33,341 nucleotides of DNA from Sphingomonas azotifigens NBRC 15497 (lineage in GTDB: Bacteria; Pseudomonadota; Alphaproteobacteria; Sphingomonadales; Sphingomonadaceae): contig NZ_BCTR01000067.1 of NCBI RefSeq assembly GCF_002091475.1, forward strand, positions 1 to 33,341. Direction: 5' to 3'. Positions within the stretch are counted from its first letter, which is position 1. Each line of letters opens with the position of its first letter. This document shows positions 24,019-31,296 of the stretch, piece after piece. Below the pieces are notes generated by a model. It did not search any database. It was given only the letters and a program-made list of their open reading frames with translations, and was not told the origin of the DNA. A program made the translations under genes and the position numbers.

Positions 24019-26496
24019 ATGAGCCAGTTCGCCCGTTCGCCCGTCACGGCAGTGCTGGGGCCCACCAATACCGGCAAGACCCACCTCGCCGTCGAGCGGA
24101 TGTGCGGCCATGCCAGCGGCATGATCGGCTTCCCGCTGCGGCTGCTGGCGCGCGAGGTGTACGACCGCGTCGTCCGGATGAAGGGGCCCACCGAAGTCGC
24201 GCTGATCACCGGCGAGGAGAAGATCCTGCCGCCCAAGGCACGCTGGTTCTGCTGCACGGCGGAGAGCATGCCGCTGGAGCGCGAGACCGCGTTCGTCGCG
24301 CTCGACGAGGCGCAGCTCGGCGCCGATCCGGAACGCGGCCATGTCTTCACCGATCGGCTGCTGCGGGCGCGGGGCCGCGAGGAGACGATGCTCCTCGGCT
24401 CGGACAGCCTGCGGCCGATGCTCAAAGCGCTGGTGCCCGAGGCGGAGATCGTCGGCCGCCCGCGTTTCTCGACGCTCAGCTATGCCGGGGCCAAGAAGCT
24501 CTCCCGCCTGCCCCGCCGCTCGGCGATCGTCGCCTTCTCGGCCGAGGAAGTCTATGCCGTGGCAGAGGCGCTGCGGCGGCTGCGTGGCGGCGCGGCGGTG
24601 GTGATGGGCGCGCTGTCCCCGCGCACCCGCAACGCCCAGGTGGCGATGTTCCAGGCGGGCGAGGTCGATTATCTCGTCGCTACCGATGCGATCGGCATGG
24701 GGCTCAACATGGACGTGCACCATGTCGCCTTCGCCTCGCTCCACAAGTTCGACGGGCGGCGCCAGCGGCGGCTGACCATCGCCGAGATGGCGCAGATCGC
24801 CGGGCGCGCCGGCCGCCACCAGAAGGACGGCACCTTCGGCGCGCTGCACGAGGAAGGGCCGAGCGCCTTCACCCCCGAGGAAGTGCTGGCGATCGAGGGG
24901 CACCAGGTGCCGAGGCTCGAGCATCTCTACTGGCGCGAGGGCGAGCCCGATTTCTCCAGCATCGAGGCGCTGGTCGGCAGCCTGGAGCGCAAGCCCCAGG
25001 CGGAGGTGCTGCGCGCCGCGCCCCAGGCGACCGACCTGGCGGTACTCAAGCGGTTGTCCGAGGAAGACTGGGTTCGCGATCGGGTGCGGCATCCGCGGAT
25101 GGTCGCCCGGCTCTGGGCGGCGTGCGGGCTGCCCGATTTCCGCAAGCTTGGCGTCGATCCGCATGCGCGCTTCGTGGGAAGGCTGTTCGGGCATCTCTCC
25201 GAGGGGCGCGGGTATGTGCCGCACCAATGGTTCGCCGACGAGATCCAGCGGCTGGACAATATGGGCGGCGATGTCGAGACGCTCGCCGGGCGTATCGCCG
25301 CGGCGCGCAGCTGGGCCTATATCGCCCACCGCGCCGATTGGCTGGAGGAGCCTGCACACTGGGCCGAACGCACGCGCGCGATCGAGGAGAAGCTCTCCGA
25401 CGCGCTCCACGCCAGCCTTACCCAGCGCTTCGTCGACAAGCGCACGACCGTGCTGCTGCGCCAGATCGGCGCCGATGCTTCGACGCTCCCGGTAACGATC
25501 GGGCCCGAAGGCGAGGTAAGCGTGGAGGAGCATCCGCTCGGCACGCTTGAGGGCTTCCGGTTCAGCGTCGCCGCCGAGGCGCGTGCCGGCGACAAGCGGA
25601 TGCTGCTCGCCGCCGCCGAGAAGCGGCTCGCGGGCGAATATCGCCGACGCGGATCGGCGCTGGCCGAAGCGCCCGATGCGGAGCTGGCGCAGGTGGGCAC
25701 CGCGATCCACTGGCGCGGGCACGCCGTGGCGCTGCTCAAGCCGGGCGCGAATCTGGTGCGGCCGCGCGTCCAGCTCGATCGCGCGCTCGACGTGCTCGAT
25801 CCGCAGGCGAAGAGCGCGGTGCAGGCGCGGCTGGAGCGCTGGTTCGCCGAGCGCGTGGCTGCCGATCTGCCGGTGCTCGCCAGGCTCGACGCGATCACGC
25901 GAGAGGAAGCTGCCGGCGCGCCGCTGCGCGCGCTCGCCAACGCGCTGCTCGAACAGGGCGGATTGCTGCCGCGCCGCGCTGCGGGTGCGATGATCGAGGT
26001 GCTGGACGGCGCCGCTCGGCACCGGCTGCGCCGGGTCGGCGTGACGATCGGGGCGCTCGATCTGTTCGCCCCGTCGCTGCTCAAGCCCCGCGCCGCCGCC
26101 CGCCGTCGCGCATTGATGGGGCTGGACCAGGCGCCGCCGGATGCCGCCGTGGTGCTGCCGCGTGACGCTGTCGGCGCCGATCTCGCGCATGGTTTTCGCC
26201 CGTTCGGTGCGCAGGCGGTGCGGGTCGATCTGGTCGAGCGCATCGCCCGCGCCGCGCACGAGGCGCGGCAGGGGCGCAAGCCCTTCGCCCCCGATCCGGC
26301 GCTCGCGACCTCGATCGGCCTCAAGCCCGAGACGATCGCGCGGCTGATGGCGCAGCTCGGCTTCCGCACCGCGCGCGGCGATGCCGATGCGCCGCAGCGC
26401 TGGATCTGGCAGGGGCTCACCCCGTTGGCCAAGCCCAAGCCGGTCGCGGTGCCCGGCAATGCCTTTGCGGCGCTGGCGGCGCTCCGCAATGGCTGA
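24019..26496 (+). CDS. Suv3-like superfamily 2 RNA helicase
   Basis: 825-residue helicase related to mitochondrial SUV3. Walker A is GPTNTGKT (14-21), motif II is DEAQ (96-99, the Suv3-style variant of DEAD), motif Ia is near FPLRLLAREVYDR, motif V near ATDAIGMGLNMDVHHVAF, and motif VI is QIAGRAGR (259-266). The C-terminal half (about 330-825) is a long alphaproteobacterial extension without clear motifs, ending in a basic Ala/Pro-rich tail. SUV3 unwinds RNA for degradation; the bacterial relatives probably act in RNA turnover or ribosome biogenesis. Its end overlaps the S4-domain gene by 8 bp, tying it to RNA binding. The ribosome binding site (GAAAG) is weak. Confidence 0.9.
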   Translation: MSQFARSPVTAVLGPTNTGKTHLAVERMCGHASGMIGFPLRLLAREVYDRVVRMKGPTEVALITGEEKILPPKARWFCCTAESMPLERETAFVALDEAQLGADPERGHVFTDRLLRARGREETMLLGSDSLRPMLKALVPEAEIVGRPRFSTLSYAGAKKLSRLPRRSAIVAFSAEEVYAVAEALRRLRGGAAVVMGALSPRTRNAQVAMFQAGEVDYLVATDAIGMGLNMDVHHVAFASLHKFDGRRQRRLTIAEMAQIAGRAGRHQKDGTFGALHEEGPSAFTPEEVLAIEGHQVPRLEHLYWREGEPDFSSIEALVGSLERKPQAEVLRAAPQATDLAVLKRLSEEDWVRDRVRHPRMVARLWAACGLPDFRKLGVDPHARFVGRLFGHLSEGRGYVPHQWFADEIQRLDNMGGDVETLAGRIAAARSWAYIAHRADWLEEPAHWAERTRAIEEKLSDALHASLTQRFVDKRTTVLLRQIGADASTLPVTIGPEGEVSVEEHPLGTLEGFRFSVAAEARAGDKRMLLAAAEKRLAGEYRRRGSALAEAPDAELAQVGTAIHWRGHAVALLKPGANLVRPRVQLDRALDVLDPQAKSAVQARLERWFAERVAADLPVLARLDAITREEAAGAPLRALANALLEQGGLLPRRAAGAMIEVLDGAARHRLRRVGVTIGALDLFAPSLLKPRAAARRRALMGLDQAPPDAAVVLPRDAVGADLAHGFRPFGAQAVRVDLVERIARAAHEARQGRKPFAPDPALATSIGLKPETIARLMAQLGFRTARGDADAPQRWIWQGLTPLAKPKPVAVPGNAFAALAALRNG

Positions 26497-26800
26497 GCCG
26501 TCCGGCCACGGCCCGGCGATGCGGCTCGATCGGTTCCTCTGGTACGCACGCATCGTGAAGACCCGCAGCGCGGCGCAGGCGCTTTGCGAGAAGGGCCTGC
26601 TGCGCATCGACGGGCGTCGGGTCGAGCGGTCCTCGGCCTCGGTGCGGGTCGGCGCGATCCTGGCCTTCCCGATCCAGGGCAAGGTGCGGGTGCTGCGGGT
26701 AGAGACGCTGCCGATCCGCCGCGGTCCGCCCGGCGAGGCGCGGGCATGCTATGAGGATCTCGTGACCGATCCCGGCGTTCAGGGTATGTCCGGCGATTGA
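26489..26800 (+). CDS. S4-domain RNA-binding protein (Hsp15-like)
   Basis: 103-residue protein with an S4 domain from residue 11: MRLDRFLWYARIVKTRSAAQALCEKGLLRIDGRRVERSSASVRVGAIL, close to the Hsp15/RlbA group, which binds the 50S subunit carrying stalled nascent chains. It starts at ATG 26489 inside the helicase 3' end (8-bp overlap); a second ATG at 26519 (MRLDRF) begins exactly at the domain and is also possible. The overlap indicates co-translation with the helicase. The tail (70-103) is Arg-rich then acidic. Confidence 0.88.
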   Translation: MAEPSGHGPAMRLDRFLWYARIVKTRSAAQALCEKGLLRIDGRRVERSSASVRVGAILAFPIQGKVRVLRVETLPIRRGPPGEARACYEDLVTDPGVQGMSGD

Positions 26801-26867
26801 CGTGGCCGTCGCCCGCGCATAGCAGGACCCCCGCATTGATCGTTCGCAACCAAGGACCGTTTCCCCA

Positions 26868-27206
26868 ATGACCTATGTCGTCACCGACGCGTGCATCCGG
26901 TGCAAGTACATGGACTGTGTCGAGGTCTGTCCGGTCGACTGTTTCTACGAGGGCGAGAACATGCTCGTCATCAACCCGAACGAGTGCATCGATTGCGGCG
27001 TCTGCGAGCCGGAATGCCCGGCCGAGGCGATCCTGCCCGATACCGAGAACGGCCTCGAAAAATGGCTGGAGCTCAACCGCGTCTATTCCGAGCAGTGGCC
27101 GAACATCACCCAGAAGGGCGAGGCACCGTCCGACGCCGATGCGATGAAGGCCGAGACCGACAAGTTCGACAAATATTTCTCGCCGAACCCCGGCTCGGGC
27201 GACTGA
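26868..27206 (+). CDS. fdxA: 7Fe ferredoxin FdxA
   Basis: 112-residue soluble ferredoxin with one [3Fe-4S] and one [4Fe-4S] cluster, an electron carrier. Cysteines at 9, 17 and 50 fit the 3Fe cluster, and 21, 40, 43 and 46 the 4Fe cluster, as in Azotobacter ferredoxin I; C12 and C25 are the extra free cysteines seen in that family. Blocks: TDACIRCKYMDCVEVCPVDC, NPNECIDCGVCEPECPAEAI. The C-terminal part (60-112, WPNITQKGEAPSDAD) is also family-typical. It is followed by carD, a frequent pairing in alphaproteobacteria. A GC hairpin follows its stop codon. Confidence 0.97.
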   Translation: MTYVVTDACIRCKYMDCVEVCPVDCFYEGENMLVINPNECIDCGVCEPECPAEAILPDTENGLEKWLELNRVYSEQWPNITQKGEAPSDADAMKAETDKFDKYFSPNPGSGD

Positions 27207-27207
27207 C

Positions 27208-27228
27208 GCGGGGCCGGGGGCGCCCCGC
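27208..27228 (+). terminator. GC hairpin after fdxA
   Basis: GCGGGGC (27208-27214) pairs with GCCCCGC (27222-27228) around a 7-base loop, beginning 2 bases after the fdxA stop. There is no T-run, so it may be a weak or Rho-assisted terminator, or an mRNA end-protecting hairpin. Confidence 0.4.
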
Positions 27229-27463
27229 AACCGCGCTGGACCCGAAATGGGGCATGGCAGCGGGATTTCTGCGCCCAATGCGTGACCTTTCACTGGTAAT
27301 TTTATTACGAGCGTGTTAAATAGCGCGAGACGGAGGCTTTAGACTCGCCTTCGCCCGGAGACGCTAGCGTATGCCCCGAACCCGCTCGTCCGCCGCGCTA
27401 CGCGCGTCAGGATGGGTACCCCAATCTCCTCGGGGCCGGTAATTCACGAAAGGTTCCTCGCAC
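27229..27463 (+). other. Leader region of carD
   Basis: 235 bp without a convincing long gene. It includes an unusually AT-rich stretch for this genome (27293-27322, with TGGTAATTTTATTACG and GTTAAATAG), which is the likely promoter zone, though no -35/-10 pair with normal spacing stands out. A 23-codon open frame (27371-27442, MPRTRSSAALRASGW...) with a distant GGAG ends 22 bases before carD and might be a leader peptide or chance. Confidence 0.4.
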
Positions 27464-27997
27464 ATGGCTGCAAAGGCGCTGTCCTTCGACGTCGGCGATT
27501 ACGTTGTTTACCCCAAGCACGGCGTTGGCCGTGTCATCGAGCTGCAGAAGCAGGAAATCGCAGGAATGCAGCTCGAGCTTTACGTATTGCGTTTCGAAAA
27601 AGAGAAAATGACGCTCCGCGTGCCTACCAACAAGGCCGAAAGCGTGGGCATGCGCAAGCTTTCCAGCGACAAGACGCTCAAGGAAGCGCTGGATACGCTG
27701 AAGGGCAAGCCCAAGGTCAAGCGCACCATGTGGTCGCGCCGCGCCCAGGAATATGAAGCGAAGATCAATTCGGGCGACCTCGTGTCGATCGCCGAAGTGG
27801 TCCGCGACCTGTTCCGTGCCGACGACCAGCCCGAGCAGAGCTATTCCGAGCGCCAGATCTTCGAAGGCGCGGCCAGCCGCCTCGCCCGCGAACTGGCCGC
27901 GATGGAAGAGATCGACGAGCCGGCAGCGCTGGAGAAGATCCTGGACATCCTGCGCAAGGCCGCAGCGATCCACAACAAGGACAAGGTTCCCGCCTGA
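27464..27997 (+). CDS. carD: CarD/CdnL-family transcription regulator
   Basis: 177-residue protein. The N-terminal RNA-polymerase-interacting (Tudor-like) domain (about 5-65) shows FDVGDYVVYPKHGVGRVIEL and LELYVLRFEKEKMTLRVPTNKAESVGMRKL. The C-terminal helical domain (about 70-170) contains WSRRAQEYEAKINSGDLVSIAEVVRDLFR and ERQIFEGAASRLARELAAMEEI, which bind the upstream edge of the promoter bubble. CarD/CdnL binds the RNA polymerase beta subunit and stabilises open complexes, notably at rRNA promoters. Length and order match alphaproteobacterial CdnL. A strong terminator follows the stop codon. Confidence 0.95.
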   Translation: MAAKALSFDVGDYVVYPKHGVGRVIELQKQEIAGMQLELYVLRFEKEKMTLRVPTNKAESVGMRKLSSDKTLKEALDTLKGKPKVKRTMWSRRAQEYEAKINSGDLVSIAEVVRDLFRADDQPEQSYSERQIFEGAASRLARELAAMEEIDEPAALEKILDILRKAAAIHNKDKVPA

Positions 27998-28020
27998 GGC
28001 GCGGATCCAAGGGTCGGATC

Positions 28021-28055
28021 AAAAGGGGGCGGAACCTAGGTTCACGCCCCCTTTT
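28021..28055. terminator. Rho-independent terminator of carD, bidirectional
   Basis: AAAAGGGGGCG (28021-28031) pairs with CGCCCCCTTTT (28045-28055), an 11-bp stem ending in a T-run on the plus strand and, by symmetry, also on the minus strand. The loop region itself contains the palindrome GAACC-TA-GGTTC. It is the clearest intrinsic terminator in the window. Confidence 0.88.
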
Positions 28056-28070
28056 CGTTGTCCCCACAAT

Positions 28071-28092
28071 GTGTATTATAGAGGCAATACAC
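28071..28092. promoter_or_regulatory. Palindromic operator candidate before the DUF2807 gene
   Basis: GTGTATT (28071-28077), 8 bases, AATACAC (28086-28092): a perfect 7-bp inverted repeat 17 bp upstream of the start codon. It includes TATTAT, a likely -10 box, so a bound protein would block transcription. The GTGTATT/AATACAC form resembles operators of GntR (YtrA-type) repressors, but no such regulator gene is in the window. Confidence 0.5.
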
Positions 28093-28109
28093 GATCCGGG
28101 AGATCCGCC

Positions 28110-28832
28110 ATGCGTCCGATGCTCGTCCTTGCCCTGCTGCCGTTTGCGACGGCGTGCCACGCCAGTTGGGAAGGCAAGGGCACCAAGGTGGAGGCGAGCG
28201 GCACGGGCACGAGCCGCAGCTTCGCCGCCCGCGACTTCACCGGCGTGGCGCTGAAGGGCTCGGACGATGTCGATGTGCGCACCGGCGCGGCGTTTTCGGT
28301 GACCGCAGAAGGCGACCCTGCGGTGCTCGACCAGCTCGACATCCGCCTTGACGGCAAGACGCTCACCGTCGGCCGCAAGAGCAAGGCCGGCATGTTCTGG
28401 GACAAGGGCGGCTCCGCCAAGATCCATGTCGTCCTGCCGCGGCTCACCGACGCCACCGTGGCGGGTTCGGGCACGATGCTGGTGGATCGCGTCGAGGGCA
28501 CGTTCGACGGCGTGGTCGCCGGCTCGGGCGATCTGACCCTCGCCTCGGTCGCGGCGCAGGAGGCATCGCTGTCGATTGCCGGCTCGGGCAACATCACGCT
28601 GGCGGGGCGCGCGGACAAGATGGACGTCTCGGTGGCAGGATCGGGCGATCTCAAGGGGCAGCGCTTCACCGCGGGTAGCGCGGACATCTCGATCGCCGGC
28701 TCGGGCAGCGTGCGCGCGAACGTGCCGGGCAAGGCCGACATCTCGATTCTCGGCTCCGGCGATGTCGAGTTGCGCGGCGGGGCGAAATGCGACGTCAGCA
28801 AAATCGGGTCTGGCGAGGCCAAGTGCTCGTAA
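28110..28832 (+). CDS. DUF2807 (auto-transporter adhesin head GIN domain) protein
   Basis: 240-residue exported protein. The N-terminus (MRPMLVLALLPFATAC) is a signal peptide with Cys16 in a lipobox-like context (ATAC), so it may be a lipoprotein. From about residue 40 it is a right-handed beta-helix-like DUF2807 domain built from rungs carrying a repeated AGSG motif: VAGSGTM, VAGSGDL, IAGSGNI, VAGSGDL, IAGSGSV, ILGSGDV, at intervals of about 18-26 residues. The usual start block FTGVALKGSDDVDVRTG is present. The start has GGGAG upstream. The function of these proteins is unknown; surface or periplasmic adhesion has been suggested from fold. It has its own palindrome-marked promoter after the carD terminator. 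Confidence 0.88.
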   Translation: MRPMLVLALLPFATACHASWEGKGTKVEASGTGTSRSFAARDFTGVALKGSDDVDVRTGAAFSVTAEGDPAVLDQLDIRLDGKTLTVGRKSKAGMFWDKGGSAKIHVVLPRLTDATVAGSGTMLVDRVEGTFDGVVAGSGDLTLASVAAQEASLSIAGSGNITLAGRADKMDVSVAGSGDLKGQRFTAGSADISIAGSGSVRANVPGKADISILGSGDVELRGGAKCDVSKIGSGEAKCS

Positions 28833-29035
28833 CGGCACCAAGTGTTACCATTTCGTCGTGCCGCCCAGGATACGATGCGTGGTCCGGCGGCCCCAACCAA
28901 GAAGGTTGACGTGCCCGGCACGGAGCGTCGCGACGCCGTACAGAAGTTCGTCGTCAATACGCTCGAGGAGCGGCGTGCGCTTCAGGCCGGCAGCGATCTG
29001 ACCGTGTCGATCGACGGCGCTCGGGATGCGATGGC
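28833..29035 (+). other. Gap with a coding-like stretch of unknown status
   Basis: Between the DUF2807 gene and the end of pdeM, an ATG at 28875 opens a plus-strand frame whose first 55 or so codons look genuinely coding (PTKKVDVPGTERRDAVQKF, then VVNTLEERRALQAGSDLTVSI), after which the frame continues antisense through pdeM as low-complexity shadow. It may be the 5' end of a gene truncated by rearrangement or a small gene with a long antisense overlap. No family was recognised. Confidence 0.35.
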
Positions 29036-29698
29036 TCAGGCCGCCAGCGGGAAGCGCAGCAGCTTGTGCTCGGTCGCCACCAGCGCCTCGGCACCGGGGC
29101 CGACCGCGCGGACGATCTCCGGGTGCCCTGCGTCCAGCCCGCCCGTGAGCGCGCCGAAGGCTGGCAGGATCAGCTTGGTGCCGGTCGCCACGAAGCAGCG
29201 CCGCGCGACATGGCGGCCGCGCACGGTCAGGCGCAGCTTGGGATGGAAATGGCCGGAAAGCTCGGGTCGCGCCTCGCCCGCTTCGGCCTCGTGGCGGAGT
29301 ACCAGACCGTCGACCTCGGCCTCCGTGTGGACGGTGCCGCCGCAATGATCAACCAGCACGGCATCGTGGTTGCCGGTGATCCAGTGCCAGGCAAGGCTGC
29401 CGGTCAGTGCGGTCAGCATCGCCCGTGCCTCGGCCGGCAGGCGCTCGCAGCCTTCGACGTCATGAAAGCTGTCGCCGAGGCACCAGAGCTCGGCCGGCCC
29501 TAGCCGCTCGACCAGCGCGGTCAGCGCGGCGAGCGTCGCCAGCGTGTCATAGGGCGGCAGCATCTGGCCGCTGAGGGCGAACCAGCTCGCCTTCTCGAAA
29601 TGCAGGTCGGCGACGAGCAGCGCGCGCCGGGCCGGCCAGTAGAGCGCGCCTTCGGGCAGCGCCCGGAAATCATGGCCGGCGAACGAAAGGGGAACCAT
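29036..29698 (-). CDS. pdeM: Ligase-associated DNA damage response endonuclease PdeM
   Basis: 220-residue calcineurin-like metallophosphoesterase. Metal-binding motifs are DLHFEK (D31, H33), CLGDSFHD, WITGNHD and a late SGHFHPKL. The combination DLHFEKASWFA at residues 31-41 and GDSFHD is typical of PdeM, a nuclease often encoded with an ATP-dependent DNA ligase, a DEXH helicase and an exonuclease in a bacterial DNA repair cluster. None of these partners is in the window; the upstream neighbour on the same strand is an M20 peptidase 41 bp away, likely in one operon. Start chosen at MVPLSFAGHDF, ATG at 29698. Confidence 0.88.
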   Translation of the reverse strand: MVPLSFAGHDFRALPEGALYWPARRALLVADLHFEKASWFALSGQMLPPYDTLATLAALTALVERLGPAELWCLGDSFHDVEGCERLPAEARAMLTALTGSLAWHWITGNHDAVLVDHCGGTVHTEAEVDGLVLRHEAEAGEARPELSGHFHPKLRLTVRGRHVARRCFVATGTKLILPAFGALTGGLDAGHPEIVRAVGPGAEALVATEHKLLRFPLAA

Positions 29699-29739
29699 GG
29701 TGATGCTATCCCGCTTCCGTGCGCCGGCGTCAATGCGCG

Positions 29740-31146
29740 TCAGGCGGCGACCGTCGCATGCTCGACTCGGGCCGTCTCGCCCAGCGCGCCGAGGATTCGC
29801 ACCCAGGAGCGGATGCCCTTGTGGAAGCTCTTCAGCTCGTACTTCTCGTTGGGCGAGTGGATATTGTCGTCGGGCAGCGCGAAGCCGACCATCACGCTGT
29901 CCATCCCCAGGATCGAGCGGATCGAGTTGACCACCGGGATCGAGCCGCCGCAGCCGAGCAGGGCGGACTTCCCCCATTCGGCATCGAGCGCGGCCTGCGT
30001 CGCCGCCAGCGGGCCGCTGTCGCTCGCCAGGCTGATCGCGAAGCTGCCGGGGCCGCGGGTGACGAACTCGGCCGAGCAATCCGCGGGCATTCGGCTGCGG
30101 ACATGGGCCTGGAACGCCTCCCACACCTGGTCCGGATCCTGGGTGCCGACCAGGCGGAAGCTCACCTTGGCGTGCGCTTCGGCCGGGATCACCGTCTTGA
30201 AGCCCTCGCCGGTATAGCCGCCCCACATGCCGTTGATCTCGGCGGTCGGGCGCGACCAGACCTGTTCGAGCACGGTCTTGCCCTTCTCCCCCGCAGGCAC
30301 CCGCAGACCGATCTCGCCGAGGAACTCGCCCGCGTCGAAGCCGAGCTTGTCCCAGCTCTCCAGCACGGTCGGGTCGGTATCCGGCACGCCGTCATAGAAG
30401 CCGTCGAGCGTCACCCGCCCGTCGGCATCCTTCATCTCGCCGAGGATGCCCGCGAGCAGCTGGAGCGGGTTGCGCGCCGCGCCGCCATAGAGGCCCGAGT
30501 GGAGATCGCGCGAGGGGCCGCGCACCGTCACCTGGCCCGCGGCCATGCCGCGCAGGCCGATGGTGATGCCGGGGGTATCGCGGTCCCACATCAGCGTATC
30601 GCAGATCAGCGCGAAATCGGCCTTCAGCTCCTCGGCATGGGCGTGGAGGAACGGCTCCAGGCTGGTCGAGCCCGATTCCTCCTCGCCCTCGAACAGGATG
30701 GTGACGCGGCAGGGCAGGCGGCCTTCCGCTTCCTTCCACGCCCGGCAGGCCTCGACGAAGGTGCGCAGCTGCCCCTTGTCGTCCGAGGCGCCGCGGCCGA
30801 CGATCGTCTTCGATCCGTCCGCCCGCGTGTCGATCCACGGATCGAACGGGTCGCGCGTCCATAGCGCGATCGGGTCGACCGGCTGCACGTCGTAATGGCC
30901 GTAGAACAGCACATGCGGCCCGTCGCCGTCGTGATGCGCGACGACCATCGGGTGCCCCGGCGTATCCGCGACGCGCGTGTCGAAGCCGAGCTCCGCCAGT
31001 TCGGCGGCGAGCTGCTCGGCCGCGCGGCGGCAATCGGCGGCATAGGCCGGATCGGTCGAGATCGAGGGTACGCGCATCAGCGCGGCAAGGCGCTCGACAC
31101 TGGCGTCGAGCTGCGCATCGGCGAACGAGAGAGCGGAGTCGGTCAT
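29740..31146 (-). CDS. M20-family metallopeptidase (dipeptidase-like)
   Basis: 468-residue zinc peptidase. Metal and catalytic motifs: LFYGHYDVQPVD (His, Asp), GRGASDDKGQ (bridging Asp), FEGEEESGS (catalytic Glu pair), the dimerisation-lid region around MAAGQVTVRGPSRDLHSGLYGG, and a C-terminal NIHSPNEKYE His ligand. This is the pattern of M20 dipeptidases (CNDP/PepV-like group). DapE is less likely because it is about 375 residues and lacks the SRDLHSG...GG block. Start at MTDSALSFADAQLD, ATG 31146; the frame stays open far upstream but only antisense to the next gene. Likely co-transcribed with pdeM. Confidence 0.92.
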   Translation of the reverse strand: MTDSALSFADAQLDASVERLAALMRVPSISTDPAYAADCRRAAEQLAAELAELGFDTRVADTPGHPMVVAHHDGDGPHVLFYGHYDVQPVDPIALWTRDPFDPWIDTRADGSKTIVGRGASDDKGQLRTFVEACRAWKEAEGRLPCRVTILFEGEEESGSTSLEPFLHAHAEELKADFALICDTLMWDRDTPGITIGLRGMAAGQVTVRGPSRDLHSGLYGGAARNPLQLLAGILGEMKDADGRVTLDGFYDGVPDTDPTVLESWDKLGFDAGEFLGEIGLRVPAGEKGKTVLEQVWSRPTAEINGMWGGYTGEGFKTVIPAEAHAKVSFRLVGTQDPDQVWEAFQAHVRSRMPADCSAEFVTRGPGSFAISLASDSGPLAATQAALDAEWGKSALLGCGGSIPVVNSIRSILGMDSVMVGFALPDDNIHSPNEKYELKSFHKGIRSWVRILGALGETARVEHATVAA

Positions 31147-31236
31147 GCGGGCCCAGCTATGCCTCGGTGCCCGCTGCTGCAAGCCCGGCACCCGCGCGGC
31201 AAGAGAATGTATCCGATATGGAGTCCCAAATCGGTC

Positions 31237-31251
31237 ATAAAACATGGTTAA
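31237..31251. promoter_or_regulatory. Near-consensus CtrA-type site
   Basis: ATAA-AACATGG-TTAA matches TTAA-N7-TTAA at 7 of 8 fixed positions; read on the minus strand it is TTAACCATGTTTTAT, containing the TTAACCAT form often seen in alphaproteobacterial CtrA sites. It lies in the divergent region, 46 bp upstream of the PEP-CTERM gene and 91 bp from the M20 gene. Confidence 0.35.
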
Positions 31252-31296
31252 CCACACGAAGCGCCGTGAAAACGGGACATTTCGGGGGGGACGTCG

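Noticed and set aside
23851..26682. 943-codon open frame opposite the helicase
   Set aside because: Composition-driven shadow of the helicase gene; no motif or signal in its translation.
28031..28059. GGAAC...GTT as an EcfG-type stress promoter
   Set aside because: Spacing is 21 bp rather than 16-17, and the sequence is fully explained as the carD terminator.
29740..31146. dapE as identity of the M20 peptidase, because dapD is in the window
   Set aside because: Too long (468 aa) and with dipeptidase-type blocks; dapD is 27 kb away.
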